Source: Adiantum capillus-veneris (Eukaryota; Streptophyta; Polypodiopsida; Polypodiales; Pteridaceae). From it: a stretch of DNA of 64,000 nt. Location of the stretch: the NCBI GenBank assembly GCA_014529385.2, contig CM043963.1:996001-1060000 (forward strand), given 5' to 3'. This document shows positions 1 through 10,545 of the stretch, piece after piece. A program made the translations under genes and the position numbers. The first letter of the stretch is position 1. Every line of letters starts with the position of its first letter. The notes beneath the pieces were generated by a model. That model saw nothing but the letters and a program-made list of their open reading frames with translations. It ran no database searches and was not told the origin of the DNA.

Positions 1-1739
1 AAATCCCCAAAAATCATAATAACTCAAAAACATCACCGCAAAACACTATATACACTCACATGCAATTTTTATGGCCGGATTTCTCTGTTTTACCAATATT
101 TTGCCCGAAAAATGGCTATTTTTACTTATATACACACACCTAGGGACTTGATTTGGCGTTTGGTACCATATACTTGTAGATTCATATTGTATAAGGGCAT
201 ATGTACTTGGGTTAGTCCAAAAAAATTTGCAATCAAACGACAACCCTTTAATACTAGAATGGTAACCTAATACGACATAAAAGTGTCCTTTCAGAGTTTT
301 GGGAAAAAATTCCAAAACCATAGTAGATCCACTCATTTTGAAAAATCCTTTCATGAGCTTATAGTTCAATAACTACTACATATGGAAAAAATGAGAAACT
401 TGTAATTTTTCTCATCCCTTGGTCACTACAAGCCTCCAAAGTTGATGGACCAGTGCATTTTGCCCAAAACAGCAATTTCTTACGGTTGATTGTATATAAA
501 TAAGAGTGGGGATTTGTGTAGGACATGAGATAAAATGCCCCATTAACTTCAATGGGTTGGTGACCAAAAAATATGGTTGATTTTACCTCACTATTTTTTT
601 TTTGGGCAAAAAAAATAGGTACAAAAAAGTTGCATTTTTGCCATTCTGTGGACCTATCATCAAAGTTTCTATAGTCACGCTCAATACAGATACTATATAC
701 ATGTTTTCTTAGTTCCCTTTGGGCCTTGGGATTCAAAAGGAGCCATGGATCATGTCAAAAGGATAATGGATCTCTTACAATTGGAACCTTGGGGGCAATT
801 GTAAAGTGCTAAGTACAGCAAACATGAAAAAATTGGGTTTAGCATTATGACCTCTAGAAACCCATAGAAACTTCTCAATATCTAGCCAAGTTTGTAGCCT
901 GTGATTAGATATGGTTACTACCTACAAAATACACACAATTGGCTTAAGAAAATAGCAATATTGAGAAAGTTATACTTGTTACTCTAAAATGTATCGTATT
1001 CTTCAGCAATCAAAAAACTCAACCATCATCATATACTATGCTATATAGCATATTAGGTCCCCCAAAACTCAAGGAAGATTAGCTTTATGTTATACATTAC
1101 ACTTACACAATCAAAATTGAATTTGGATATCAAGAAAGCCACCAGAAAAATCATAAAAGTGTTAATTTTGGCCAAAAAACAGGATTATGCAATTCTTGTA
1201 AATTGGTCATAACTTTCAATTTTAACACTTAGCTCTCCCTAGAAGCATCAAAACATGTTGAGAACTATGAAGGCCTAACCTCTAGCCATCTAAACCTCAC
1301 AAACATGAAGTTTAGAGTGGTATAGTTGCCAAAAATTGAAAAAAAACCAAAAACAGGACCCGTTTTTTCACACAGTTTAGGTTCAAAAATGTTGTGCAAG
1401 AGTAAGGTTAATGGTGAGATCGATACTCCAAAAAAAATGCTAAGTTTTTTTCAGCTCATAAGTCAAATTTGTGGATATATAGCACCTAGAAATTCATTTT
1501 CATACTCTTCAAATAATTCAAGCAAAATGGTCACTTAACAGGACACAAAAGTGTCCAAGGACATAAAAGTGTCCTATTACCATTCTAGTGTTAAAATAAT
1601 CAAACAACATGCCCTTTTTTGCTCTTTTTTCCATTGGATCCACATTTGAGAATGCCTCCACCCCTCCAAGCCGGAGTCCTCCCGGACGACAAGGTATCGC
1701 CTCGGTGTATGTGCCGTGCATGGGTTAAAAGATTGTGCT
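1..1739. other. unassigned AT-rich DNA
   Basis: I see no gene here. Minus-strand open frames at 46-369 and 359-736 resemble no family I know and lie in A/T-rich sequence full of loosely repeated TTGCCAAAAA-like stretches, as in the non-coding leaders of the retroelements further right. Two short shared segments mark the ends. A 19-bp segment at 247-265 returns inverted at 1577-1595. A 14-bp segment (ACATAAAAGTGTCC) at 275-288 returns in direct orientation at 1561-1574. This could be the untranslated 3' part of the gypsy to the right or an unrelated decayed element. Confidence 0.5.
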
Positions 1740-1824
1740 CATGCTCGGTCATGTAATGTGGCCCTATATAATGCATACTTGGTCAATGCATGGAAAAAAT
1801 TAATGTTGTAGTAGAGGAGGGTAT

Positions 1825-2589
1825 TTAAGCAAGATGCTTATTGGCATTCGCCGTCGAGGTTTCCTTTTGTGGTTTATTTGTTCGGTAGATTTTTTTTGCA
1901 AGTAAAAGTTGTAACTCTACCGCTCTCTGTTTGATCGTTTTTCTTGCAAACGTCGCTTGGTTTGCCACTACTATCAATATGGCCATGGTTGTCTCCTTGG
2001 AGAGAATTGTCGTGCCGGAATTGGCCATAGTCTTTGTCTCTTTTGCTTTCCATTTGTAACTTTGCTTTGGAGGTTTGTGTAGGTTTATTGCTACTTCCGC
2101 GGCTGTCATTGTTTTGTTGCTGATTGGCACCCACATAGATCGGTTTGCCGGTTTCATATGTAATGTTTGTCTGCCTTCCGATGTTGCTTGTACTGAAGGG
2201 AGTTTTGGTTGCTTTGGTTTTGGGATCCAAATGCTAGTCGTATTTAAATTTTTATTGAGCATTCTCTTTGGGAACCATATGTGTTTTATTCCCTTGGATT
2301 TTGGTTGAACTATCTGCTTCTGTTGACTTCTTCTGTTGTATTGTGGTTTGTCTGCCATGTCACCTCTATCCTTCCGCACCCATACTTGTTTCTCGCATAT
2401 TGCTAACCGTGATCTTGGCACTGTGGTCTGTGTTGTTTTATGTTTGTAGTGAGCATGGTTGGCAGTTCCCTGTTTATTCGCCATGGGTATCGTGTTGTTC
2501 TTTAGTGGCACCCCTCCTTTTGGCTCTTTATCCAGTGTCTGTGTTTCTGACAGCTGATTCTTCCGGGGTTGCTGAGCAAAGGCTACTAC
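1825..2589 (-). pseudogene. WxPK-repeat part of G1 accessory ORF
   Basis: From about 2511 the frame is open for 228 codons; upstream it runs without a shift, through one stop, into the retropepsin-like domain. The protein is basic, rich in Lys, Thr and Gln, with tryptophan motifs at about residues 44 (QVWVRK), 79 (HIWFPK), 95 (SIWIPK), 127 (SMWVPI) and 154 (YKWKAK). The same motif class follows a retropepsin-like domain in G2 (26853-27935) and at 61380-61860. Function is unknown; a basic repeat protein could bind nucleic acid. An overlapping 118-codon frame at 1874-2230 makes the extreme C-terminus uncertain. Confidence 0.6.
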
Positions 2590-3150
2590 CTATTGTTCTT
2601 GTGCATGCTCAATTTTTACTGCATCCGCATTCCAATCTATCTGCACATTATACTCTTTTTGCCAAGGTTGTCCCAACAACATGGGGTGTTGTGTGCTTCC
2701 ATCCTCCACCACATAAAACTTGTGTGGGTAAATATATGGATGTACTTGTACATGCAATATAATCCAGTCCAATGTTTTCAGTGAATGTGATGTACTACTT
2801 TCCAGCACTTGTGGAGTAGGATGTAGTTGACCTTTGGGCTTGAGCTGTTTGTATAATCTGTAAGAGATTAGATTTGCCTAAGCTCTAGAATCAAGCAATG
2901 TCGTTGATTCAACTTGATTGCTACCCACTTTGACTGCAATTATCGGCTCCATTGTGTCTTCATCAAAATTCGTTAGTCGAATAGCATTTATTCGCAACAG
3001 TGATCCACATTGTTGTTCTTGTCTTAGAAGCCGTCATTTGGCAATGCGTTCTGTTGCTTCTGCTTGGGCCTCTTCGCGTACCCTCTGTTTCTCCTTCATC
3101 CATTGTTTTTCTTGATGGATTTGCTGAAGCATATCCTGTGTTAGTGGTAA
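2590..3150 (-). pseudogene. second retropepsin-like domain of G1 accessory ORF
   Basis: Downstream of integrase a new frame starts with a charged, probably coiled-coil stretch (HQEKQWMKEKQRVREEAQAE) and leads into an aspartic-protease-like fold. TTLLDSRA stands where D-S/T-G-A is expected, followed by NLIS. About 60 residues later comes MLLGQPWQ, equivalent to the ILG-x-x-W motif of retropepsins, then IDW. The frame is broken by stops after IAK, after DSRA and after HAQEQ. This is separate from the ordinary protease between gag and RT, which is deleted in this copy but present in G1-R and G2. The glycine of the active-site triad is Arg here, so this copy could not cleave. Confidence 0.65.
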
Positions 3151-3161
3151 ATGAGATTTTT

Positions 3162-4293
3162 TTAATCGACACGCACTAATCCAATTTGCAATTCTTCTCC
3201 TGCTAATGTAGCAAGCTTGACAGCTCCACTTTGTGATAAGTCCCTAATCACAAAGGGTCCCATCCCTCGCTTTTTAAGTTTCTTGGCATGTTGCTTCAAG
3301 GTATAAACAAGTACATAATCACATCTTTTGAACTCTTTCGTGCGCACATGCTTGTCAAAAAACTATTTTTGTCTTGTCTTTTTAGCATAGATCAAACCTA
3401 CAGCTCTTAAGCAAAGTTCATCTAGCTTTTCAAGATCATCTATTCTTGAAGAGAGCTCATGCCCTATCCACTCTAAGCTTTTCGCGACTCGTAGAGTTGG
3501 AATTAAAAACTCTATGGGTAATATAGCGTTTAGACCAAACACCATGTTGTACGGTGTTGTTCCTATTGATTTTTTGTAAGCTACCCAGTCCCAGTCTATC
3601 CCAATCTATCCTTGACTCTGATACAATTTTAGTCAGAACAGTGCACAATATTTTATTTGTGGCTTCAACTTGTCCATTTTCTTGTGGATGATATGGAGCA
3701 GATTTTCTATTTGTGACCATGAATTCCTCTAGCAGATATTCAATGACTTCATTAAGAAAATGTGTTCCTCGATCACTGGCAATTTCTATTGGTCATCCGT
3801 ATCTTACAAAGACATTCTCATACAAAAATTGTGTAGTGGTTCTTGCGTATGCTTTTTGTGTTGCCTTGGCTTTCGCCCATTTTGTGAGATAGTCCGTAGC
3901 CACAATGATATATTGGGTATGGGTGCGATATTCTGCAGGGGGTGAAATAGGCCCCACAAAATCAATGTCCCATTTTGCAAATGCCCTTGCTCCCATCATT
4001 GGTCGTAGTGGCATCTCATCTCTCTTTATTGACACTTTAGTGCACTGACATGCGTCACAATGCTTTACCAAACTCCTCAGCATCCATATGCAATGTAGGC
4101 CACCATATTCCTGCGGCGGTTAAGACAATTTTTTCCGTCTTATCGCCTGAAAAATGACCTCCACTTATTCCTCCATGTGCATTTTCTAGAATCAGCAGGT
4201 ATTCGCTTTCACTTGCACAGATTCTAAGTTAATTGTCATTTCCTCGCTTATAGAGTTGATTCTCAATTAAATTAAAGTCGGGAGCCTCCAGCT
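3162..4293 (-). pseudogene. G1-L integrase: second H2C2 module, core and C-terminal domain
   Basis: Integrase joins cDNA ends to host DNA. Visible in order are an H2C2 zinc module (HCDACQ at about 4045-4060), the rve core with WDIDFVGPIS and the YIIVATDYLTKWA strand, then PYHPQENGQVEATNK with the catalytic Glu (about 3660-3700). Last comes a C-terminal domain with GMGPFVIRDL and GEELQIGLVRVD ending at 3162. No chromodomain is seen. The core is split by frameshifts near 3790, 3720 and 3550. It is followed at once by the accessory ORF; the integrase stop lies next to a run of seven A. Confidence 0.85.
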
Positions 4294-4720
4294 CTATATT
4301 ATGTTTTCAGGAAATGTTCTTGTGGTTAAGAAATCAATGATATATTGACTCCATGCAGGTGCAATGTTTACCTGAAACAATGTCGTGTGATCCACTGGTC
4401 GTTTGGCACTACATATAGTACAATTGTTAACATAAGCATGTGTGTCAGCATACATAGTTGGCCAATAAACCCCTAATTGTTCAGTCTTTGGTGTGTTTTC
4501 ATTGTCGAGCAATGAAATGCACAATCTTGGACGTGTGCTTCTTCAAGATAACATTCAAATTCCTCCGGATTTATACATAATCGTAGAATTTGGTTCGAGC
4601 CTAGATGATACAGTCGTCCTGCAATCAATTGGAAGTTTCTTGTTTGTCGAATTGTTTGTTGTTTGGATCTGTCTTCCTTGTTATCAAATCTACCTCCAAA
4701 GAAAAGAATGCTAACAATTT
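4294..4720 (-). pseudogene. G1-L first H2C2 zinc module between RNase H and integrase
   Basis: After RNase H the protein reads a typical integrase N-terminal domain: RLYHLGSNQILRLC, then EEAHVQDCAFH (His pair with six residues between) and, after a frameshift near 4500, GVYWPTMYADTHAYVNNCTIC with the CxxC pair. About 90 residues later a second complete module (HGGISGGH ... CDAC) leads into the core. G1-R has the same arrangement, so this is a family feature. The frameshift inside this first module is shared by both copies. Confidence 0.75.
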
Positions 4721-5228
4721 CCTGAGACCATTTGGGTATCATTTCAATATTGAAAAGATACGCATCAGGTATGTCATCATCTACTCCTTCAGGAGCTTCC
4801 CCATTTTGTAGCCTTGAAAGATGATCCGCCCGTAGATGAGTTTTACCCGTTTTGACTACCATTGTGAAATCAAACTCTAGAAATATAATAAACCAGCGTA
4901 CAATTCTCCCAGTATTGCATGGTTTATTTACCAGATACAAAAGAGCTTGATGATCTGTGAAGAACACAATTTTTTTTGCGAGAAAATAATACCGAAATTT
5001 CTTTACAGCATAAATCATCCCTAGCCCCTCTCTTTCAGTGGTTGTGTAGTTCTTCTCTGCACTATTTAGCTGTCGGCTTGCATAACAAGCTGGAAAATCC
5101 ATTGTTCCGTCTCCAGGTTGAGCCAAAATACTCCCAATTGCATATGCAGATGCATCAATGTGAACATGGAATGTCTTTTTCCAATCTGGTGCTTTAAGTA
5201 CAAGTGCTGATACAAGGTTTTTCTTCAA
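4700..5228 (-). pseudogene. G1-L RNase H
   Basis: RNase H degrades the RNA strand of the RNA:cDNA hybrid. The frame is open through this region. It shows HVHIDASAYAIGSILAQPG (first catalytic Asp), TTTEREGLGMIYAVKKF (Glu), FTDHQAL (Asp) and the closing RADHLSRL. This is the ordinary gypsy RNase H; no additional archaeal-type RNase H of the Tat lineage is seen. The linker that follows (GEAPEGVDDDIPDAYLF) is nearly identical in G1-R. Confidence 0.9.
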
Positions 5229-5258
5229 CTTCTGGAATGAAGTCTCACACTCCTCAGT

Positions 5259-6191
5259 CTAGTCGAAATTGACTAACAAATGATACAGAGGTTGTGTAAT
5301 GACTACATACATATATACAAATCTTCGATAATATCCGCAGTGTCCCATGAAGGATTGCACTTGTTTCACATTAGTAGGCCTGGGCAAGTCAACTATGACT
5401 TTGATTTTGTCTAGGTCAGTGGTTATGCCATTTCTTGAGACAATATGTCCTAAGATGCAGCCTTGCCTAACCATAAAAATACACTTTTTCGGGTTAAGAC
5501 AAATTTGATATGTTCTGCACTTCTTAAATACCTTTTGTAAATGGTCAATATGTTCTTCTCGTAGAAGAGAGTGTACACAAAGATCATCTATATATATTTT
5601 TAAGAATATTCTCACGTATTATTTGAACGCATGAGTCATTAATCTTTTGAAGGTAGCTGAGGCATTGGTTAATCCAAAAGGCATAACTCTATACGCATAT
5701 ATTCCCCATTCTGTGGCAAACGCTATTTTGTTGGGATCCTTTATTGCAATTTCCAGTTGATTATACCCTGAAAACCCATCTAGAAAGGAATATGCCCTTT
5801 TCCCAGCCACCCTCTCAAGTACATGTTCTGTGATCGGCAAGGGATAATTATCCCTTATGGTGTGGCTGCATTTACCTTTTTGAGGTTTACACACACTCGC
5901 AGCTTTCCGTTCTTTTTGGGGACAACCACAATGGGTGACACCCAATCTGTATGCTCGATTTTGTAGATGAATTCAGCATCCATCAGCTTGTCAATCTCCT
6001 CTTTGATTCGTTTAGCAAATGTGTCATTATATGTGTAAGGACGCTGTTTGCTAGGTTTGGCATCTGATTTCAATGGAATTGTATGTTGGCATATCGATGG
6101 ATCAACTCTTTTGAGGTCTTTGTAGGACCATGCAAACACATCTTTATACTTCTTGAGAAATTGTATTAGCAGTTCTTCTTCTTCAGGCTCT
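5259..6191 (-). pseudogene. G1-L reverse transcriptase
   Basis: The domain runs from CQHTIPLKSDAKPSKQRPYTY through WVSPIVVVPKKNGKLRVCV, the YPLPITEHVLE finger and YSFLDGFSGYNQ to RVMPFGLTNASATF. The catalytic box follows as YIDDLCVHS. Both Asp are present, unlike G1-R, which has YMDN. A frameshift lies after the VNLKKV segment (about 5870-5945) and a stop just before the catalytic strand (about 5617). The 3' part (ILGHIVSRNGI, FMGHCGYYRRF) is the connection to RNase H. Confidence 0.9.
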
Positions 6192-7233
6192 AAATCAGTT
6201 GCGATATAGACCGTTTAAGGCTTTTCACCTGGTTTAGCGAGGTCTATCCGTTTTGCATTTTCCGGCCCATCGTAAGATTCCTCATTTATTCTTTCCCTGA
6301 CTAGTGGTGTCATTATGATTTTTCTATCCTAGATGGTGAATTTTCGATAGTGGGATGGTACATTCATGTTTCCTTTTTCTGACTCCTCCTTACTATCACT
6401 TTCTCCCTCAGTAGTCCATACCTCTCGTAATGACCGTTTTAGTTCTTGGTATTTCTTTTTACACTCCAATTTGGTCCACTCTGGGTCTTTTGCTTTTTCT
6501 TGTTTTGATTGTTGAGATTTTTTTTATTTTGTTTCTATTTTAGCTTTTCCTACTTGTTTTATTTCCTCTTGCGTTCGTTCCCTTCAAACTTTTGAGAATC
6601 TGCCTGATATTTGGTCTTTTACACAATCCTCTGCTTTGACAAGCATTAGATAGTGAGTTTTATCTTTTATCCTGGGCATCGGGATCTCTCTTATTTTGTT
6701 TTTCGCTCGTTCTTTCCTATAGCGTTCCTGGCGTCTAGGGTGCTGATTGGAAAAATCATAAAACTTGATATTCGTTGTTTTCTCCCCACGCTTGCTTGAG
6801 AACACTTGTTATCTGCATCGTTATTTACCTCCAGATGCTCAGAGGAGTTATAAAACTCTTCTTGTTCTGGTGGTTCTACAATCTCATCTCCTCCTGGTAT
6901 AAGGCTTACCTTGTAATAGGGTAGCACATCATAGCCGTCCTTATCACAAAATTTCGTCCTTGGGCTATCTGTAATGGTACAGACATCCAATGTTGCTAGT
7001 ATGTGTTCCCATTCCAGAGGTTCTAGGGAATCTTCAAGAAAAGATTCTGGAATATAATCCTTGTCCTCAATAGCTCTTTCTAAGACGCATTCCTCTCTTT
7101 TTAAGCTCCCACAATGTGAAGCTCCGCACATCCATAGCTCTTTTTTTTGCCCTAACCATGCTGGGAGTTTGGACCCTGGCAATGTAGCTGAATCAAACTC
7201 TTTCACTGGTGTCTGAACATCTTTGTATATTCC
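6192..7233 (-). pseudogene. G1-L linker region between protease position and RT
   Basis: The 5' part encodes PAWLGQKKELWMCGASHCGS, then an acidic segment ending in GYDVLPYYKVSLIPGGDE. The rest is Lys/Glu-rich (about 6500-6700), aligning with 57251-57700 of G1-R. G2 keeps the LWMCGAS-x-CGSL segment with the same following phrases (ILATLDVC, TKFC), so this linker is under more constraint than its neighbours. I do not recognise a known domain. The region starts at the deletion junction near 7233. Confidence 0.6.
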
Positions 7234-8744
7234 TCAGTCCTTGGATAAATATAAGCATAAGTCTGAACTGAGTTGGCAATTCACAGGGCAGAACTTAACA
7301 TATCTTTTTAGTCGTAGGGCTGCCTTTCGCACAGACTCCCCTTCTTTCTGTTTGAATTTATGGATTTGTGAGATTGTATTATGAGCTATCTCCCTTTGTG
7401 ATAATTCCTCAATAAACTCGTCACAAACACCTCCTCCATAGACTCAAAGTCTCTACGCTTCACAGAGTCAAACCAAGTAGCTGCATCCTCCTCTAGGGTT
7501 AGTCCAAACCCTGCAAATTGGGTAGGGAATTCTAACACCTCTTCGGCTCTAATTACACACACAAAGACTGCTACATGATCCCTAGGATCTTTGTTTCCCG
7601 TGTATTTCTTGTTTACTTTTGCACTTGAGAAGGTCTAATTCTACGATGGTCTACAAATCTCATCATTGGATCTCCTCGTCCTAATCGATATACCTCCTCT
7701 CGCCTTCGGTAGTGGGCGGGTTTCTCTCCCAGTGGTGCTCCTAAGCCATAATTTCTAACGTTTCTTTCAAGAGATGGTTCATCTCTTCGAACTCGTTCTA
7801 TGGGTGGTCTTCCAGGCTCTGTTGACCCTTGAGTTTTTGGCTTACTCTCGCCTTGATACCGTGAATAGAGTGGTGGTTCCTGTAGATCCCTTAGCCCTCG
7901 TGCGGCTGGATAACCATCCCGATTTTGGTCTTGTTCTAATGTTTCACTCTGTTGAAGCCATGCCTGCAACAATGGCTGAGTTTGTATTCTCGTCCGCACC
8001 TATCAACAAAAACAATATCCTTCCCCATAGCAATTTCATATGAGAATAAGTAAAGAACCTTGTCTTTGCTTAATTCGTTTGGGTAGGGTTCTTTGTATTG
8101 AAAGTAGGAGACTATTCCCTCGCTCTCATGCTTGTAATCCCCACATTCTCATTATAGGTTGAGACCCTGGTTTTTTTCTTATCATACATAAAAAGAGCTC
8201 CGGGTCGATCAATGTTTGGAGGCGGTTCTTGAGTTTCTGAAACCATTTTCCCTTTTGCCACGTTATCTCCATATCTATTGTAATACTCAGGGTTACTAAC
8301 TATCAGATAGTGGTTCCCCTTTTCGTCTCGGAATTTATCTCCATCATCATAGACTCGAATTATCTCCAGCCTCTGAGCAGGTCTTTCTTCAATACAAATA
8401 CACTTGCATCCTCGCTAGTCAGAATAAACTAGGGCTCCCCTCCAGTTTGTTGCTTCTAAGAAGATTATAGTGAACTTGGAATTGTTCAAACGATTTAGGG
8501 AGCTGCTTCCTCCTAGCATTGGTCCTTCATTAGAGAAACCTCCTGGCTGTTGACTACCCATCATGAAGAAGGATTTATCGGAGGAAGTGTCAGTATCACT
8601 GTCCTCCTCAATGATCGGTGCTAGTGGATCTAGCCTTGCCTGAGTTACACTCTCCTCGGTGGACACTAAGCTACCCTGATCCCCTGCCACCTTTTGGTCT
8701 CTAAGAATATATCTTCCCGATCTTAAAGTCATCAAACTTAGCAA
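7234..8744 (-). pseudogene. G1-L gag, truncated
   Basis: Gag forms the particle. The N-terminal part (8744-8415) is open, beginning close to MTLRSGRYILRDQKVAGD, and matches G1-R from its start at 40262. The middle contains VDRCGREYK, then the Arg/Pro/Gln-rich stretch at about 7999-7613 and the retrotransposon gag core in several frames. The gag core ends near LMLIFIQGLRN, where the deletion joins it to the post-protease linker; both zinc knuckles and the protease are missing. Confidence 0.75.
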
Positions 8745-10526
8745 TGCAATTTATCACAAATCCAACCACTCACCTGGTAAAGGATCAGTTTCCGCACAAC
8801 TTCTTGCTTTTCGCTCAATATACCTGTACACAAGCATTTAATTTCGACAATCGAATCAAAGCATTTAACCGCTAGAGGTGGTCTTAGTAATGATTGGTAT
8901 AACTGGAGGGTTAACCTCAACCACTAATGTATTTTATACACTTTTGATGTTCTAGATTAGGTCTGCTAATCTGGAACTGTACTTCCCTCGGATGTTGGTC
9001 AATTTACATGGAAAGTCTTAATTCCGTCTTTGCTTCGTCAAAAGGTCAAACAAGGTCCAAATGCACTTCTGAAAGAAGTTCTGGAACTCTTAAGTCAACT
9101 GGAACATCACCCAATCTCCTCAGTCAATTTTTCACTTTACTAAGCCCCGGTAGACATCCTACGTGTAAGATGTCTCCTGCTTTGTTTTGCCTGGTTTTTG
9201 CATTGTAGATTCCCCTTGATGTGCTGAGTCCACAGCTGTTTTTACTTTTTGATTTGGACACCTATAAGCTGGTCAATTGATCAAAAATCTGTTCCAGCAG
9301 CCTGATGTTGGTATGACCAATCAAATCAACTCCATTTTGGACTAAAATTGACTAGGAGGCTTGCCTCAGGCTATACAACACCCTACTATGCCTACAGTTA
9401 GTTTCTGGCTTCAATTTCATGCATTAGACATTCTACGCGTAGCATGTCTAACTGCTCAAAATGGCTTCAAATGCAAAGAATAGACTCCTCTTAAGGTGCT
9501 GATCACTTTGGTATGCTCAAAGATGGGTTTTGAGTGCCAAATCACACAGAACACATCCTATGCATAGGATGTCTATTTGGCCTGTTTGACCCCAAACTTG
9601 AGCCACAGCTTCCCCTTGATGTCAACAACCCAGTGATATGCTTAGATTTTAGTTTGGATTTCAAAAGACCCCAATTTTAGCTCTTCTAGCCCTTTTCAAT
9701 CAAAAATGCTAAAATCTATTTAAAACCCAATTTTCTCACCCAATTGAGATGAAACCCTTCTCAGGCACTCAATAAATCATGCAGATCATGCTCATGCAGC
9801 CACCCTATGGTTTTGGTCTTAAAATAATGCCTTGGCAGAATTTAGGTAGGATGTCTTGCAATTTCTGTCTATCTGTCCTTCTCCTATCGAGATATAGGCA
9901 AATTTCCACTTTCCACGTGAAGATAGGGTAAAACCTACCTTCTAAACACACTGGTCAACTCAGAATTTCCAAATTCCCACCAGATCACCCTATAGACATC
10001 CTACCCGTAGGATGTCTCCTAGCTTAAATTTTATTTTTTTCCTAACAGAAATGCTCTTGATGCTCTACAGATCTCTCAGAAACACTCACAGCAACTTTTG
10101 AACTTCACTCAAACACTCTTTTGCGTCTTTTACAAACTTGTGATGAACCGAACAGCAAGTATAACATGCATGAAGTGCTCTAGATCATAAATCATGATGT
10201 CTTGCTTACCCTACTCCTACTCATTATATGAGATGGTGATATTGGTGTATCGGTTGCTTCCTAGCCTCTCCGGAATCTTAATCTATCGTTCCACCACTTC
10301 TACCACTCAAACTCCTACTCTCTACACCACAACTCAACTAATACCTAACACTATCTAATTTTACCTAAGTCGAAAGTTCTAAGCCAGACACACGCTCCCT
10401 AGACTCCTCCTAAGACCTAAAGAGTCCTCCACCCTATGATCCTATCTAAATGTAAAACGAGACTCTCGTAAGCCAGAGAATCCCTATCATCAAGGACTAG
10501 TCTCGGTCACCTACATAGGGTTTTCG
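8745..10526 (-). repeat. G1-L leader with four reiterated palindromic boxes
   Basis: The untranslated leader between primer site and gag. It carries four 24-bp imperfect palindromes at 9152-9175, 9426-9449, 9551-9574 and 9994-10017, each built on the half-site AGACATCCTACG followed by its inverse. A half-site (CGTAGGATGTCT) lies in the LTR at 10896-10907. Spacings are 274, 125 and 443 bp and are mirrored in G1-R. The core differs among boxes (ACGTGT, ACGCGT, TGCATA, ACCCGT) while the flanking half-sites persist. No coding potential is evident. Confidence 0.8.
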
Positions 10527-10544
10527 TCCCCAGCAGTGGCGCCA
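10527..10544 (-). promoter_or_regulatory. G1-L primer binding site, tRNA-Asp type
   Basis: On the minus strand the 18 bases next to the 5' LTR read TGGCGCCACTGCTGGGGA, matching the 3' end of plant tRNA-Asp (complement TGGCGCCGTTGCCGGGGA) with two or three changes. One base separates it from the LTR. Confidence 0.85.
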
Positions 10545-10545
10545 A

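Noticed and set aside
46-736. Two adjacent minus-strand open frames as a possible gene
   Set aside because: A/T-rich, Phe/Lys/Tyr-rich translation without recognisable motif, overlapping ends and no promoter or splice context; probably chance frames.
2268-2762. Plus-strand open frame of 164 codons
   Set aside because: It is the antisense shadow of the retropepsin-like/WxPK frame; the hydrophobic composition comes from reading Lys/Gln/Thr-rich code backwards.
9152-10017. Palindromic repeats at intervals, CRISPR-like at first sight
   Set aside because: Spacing is irregular and long, units are diverged, no cas genes exist, and the boxes lie in a retrotransposon leader; the same holds for 33181-34298.
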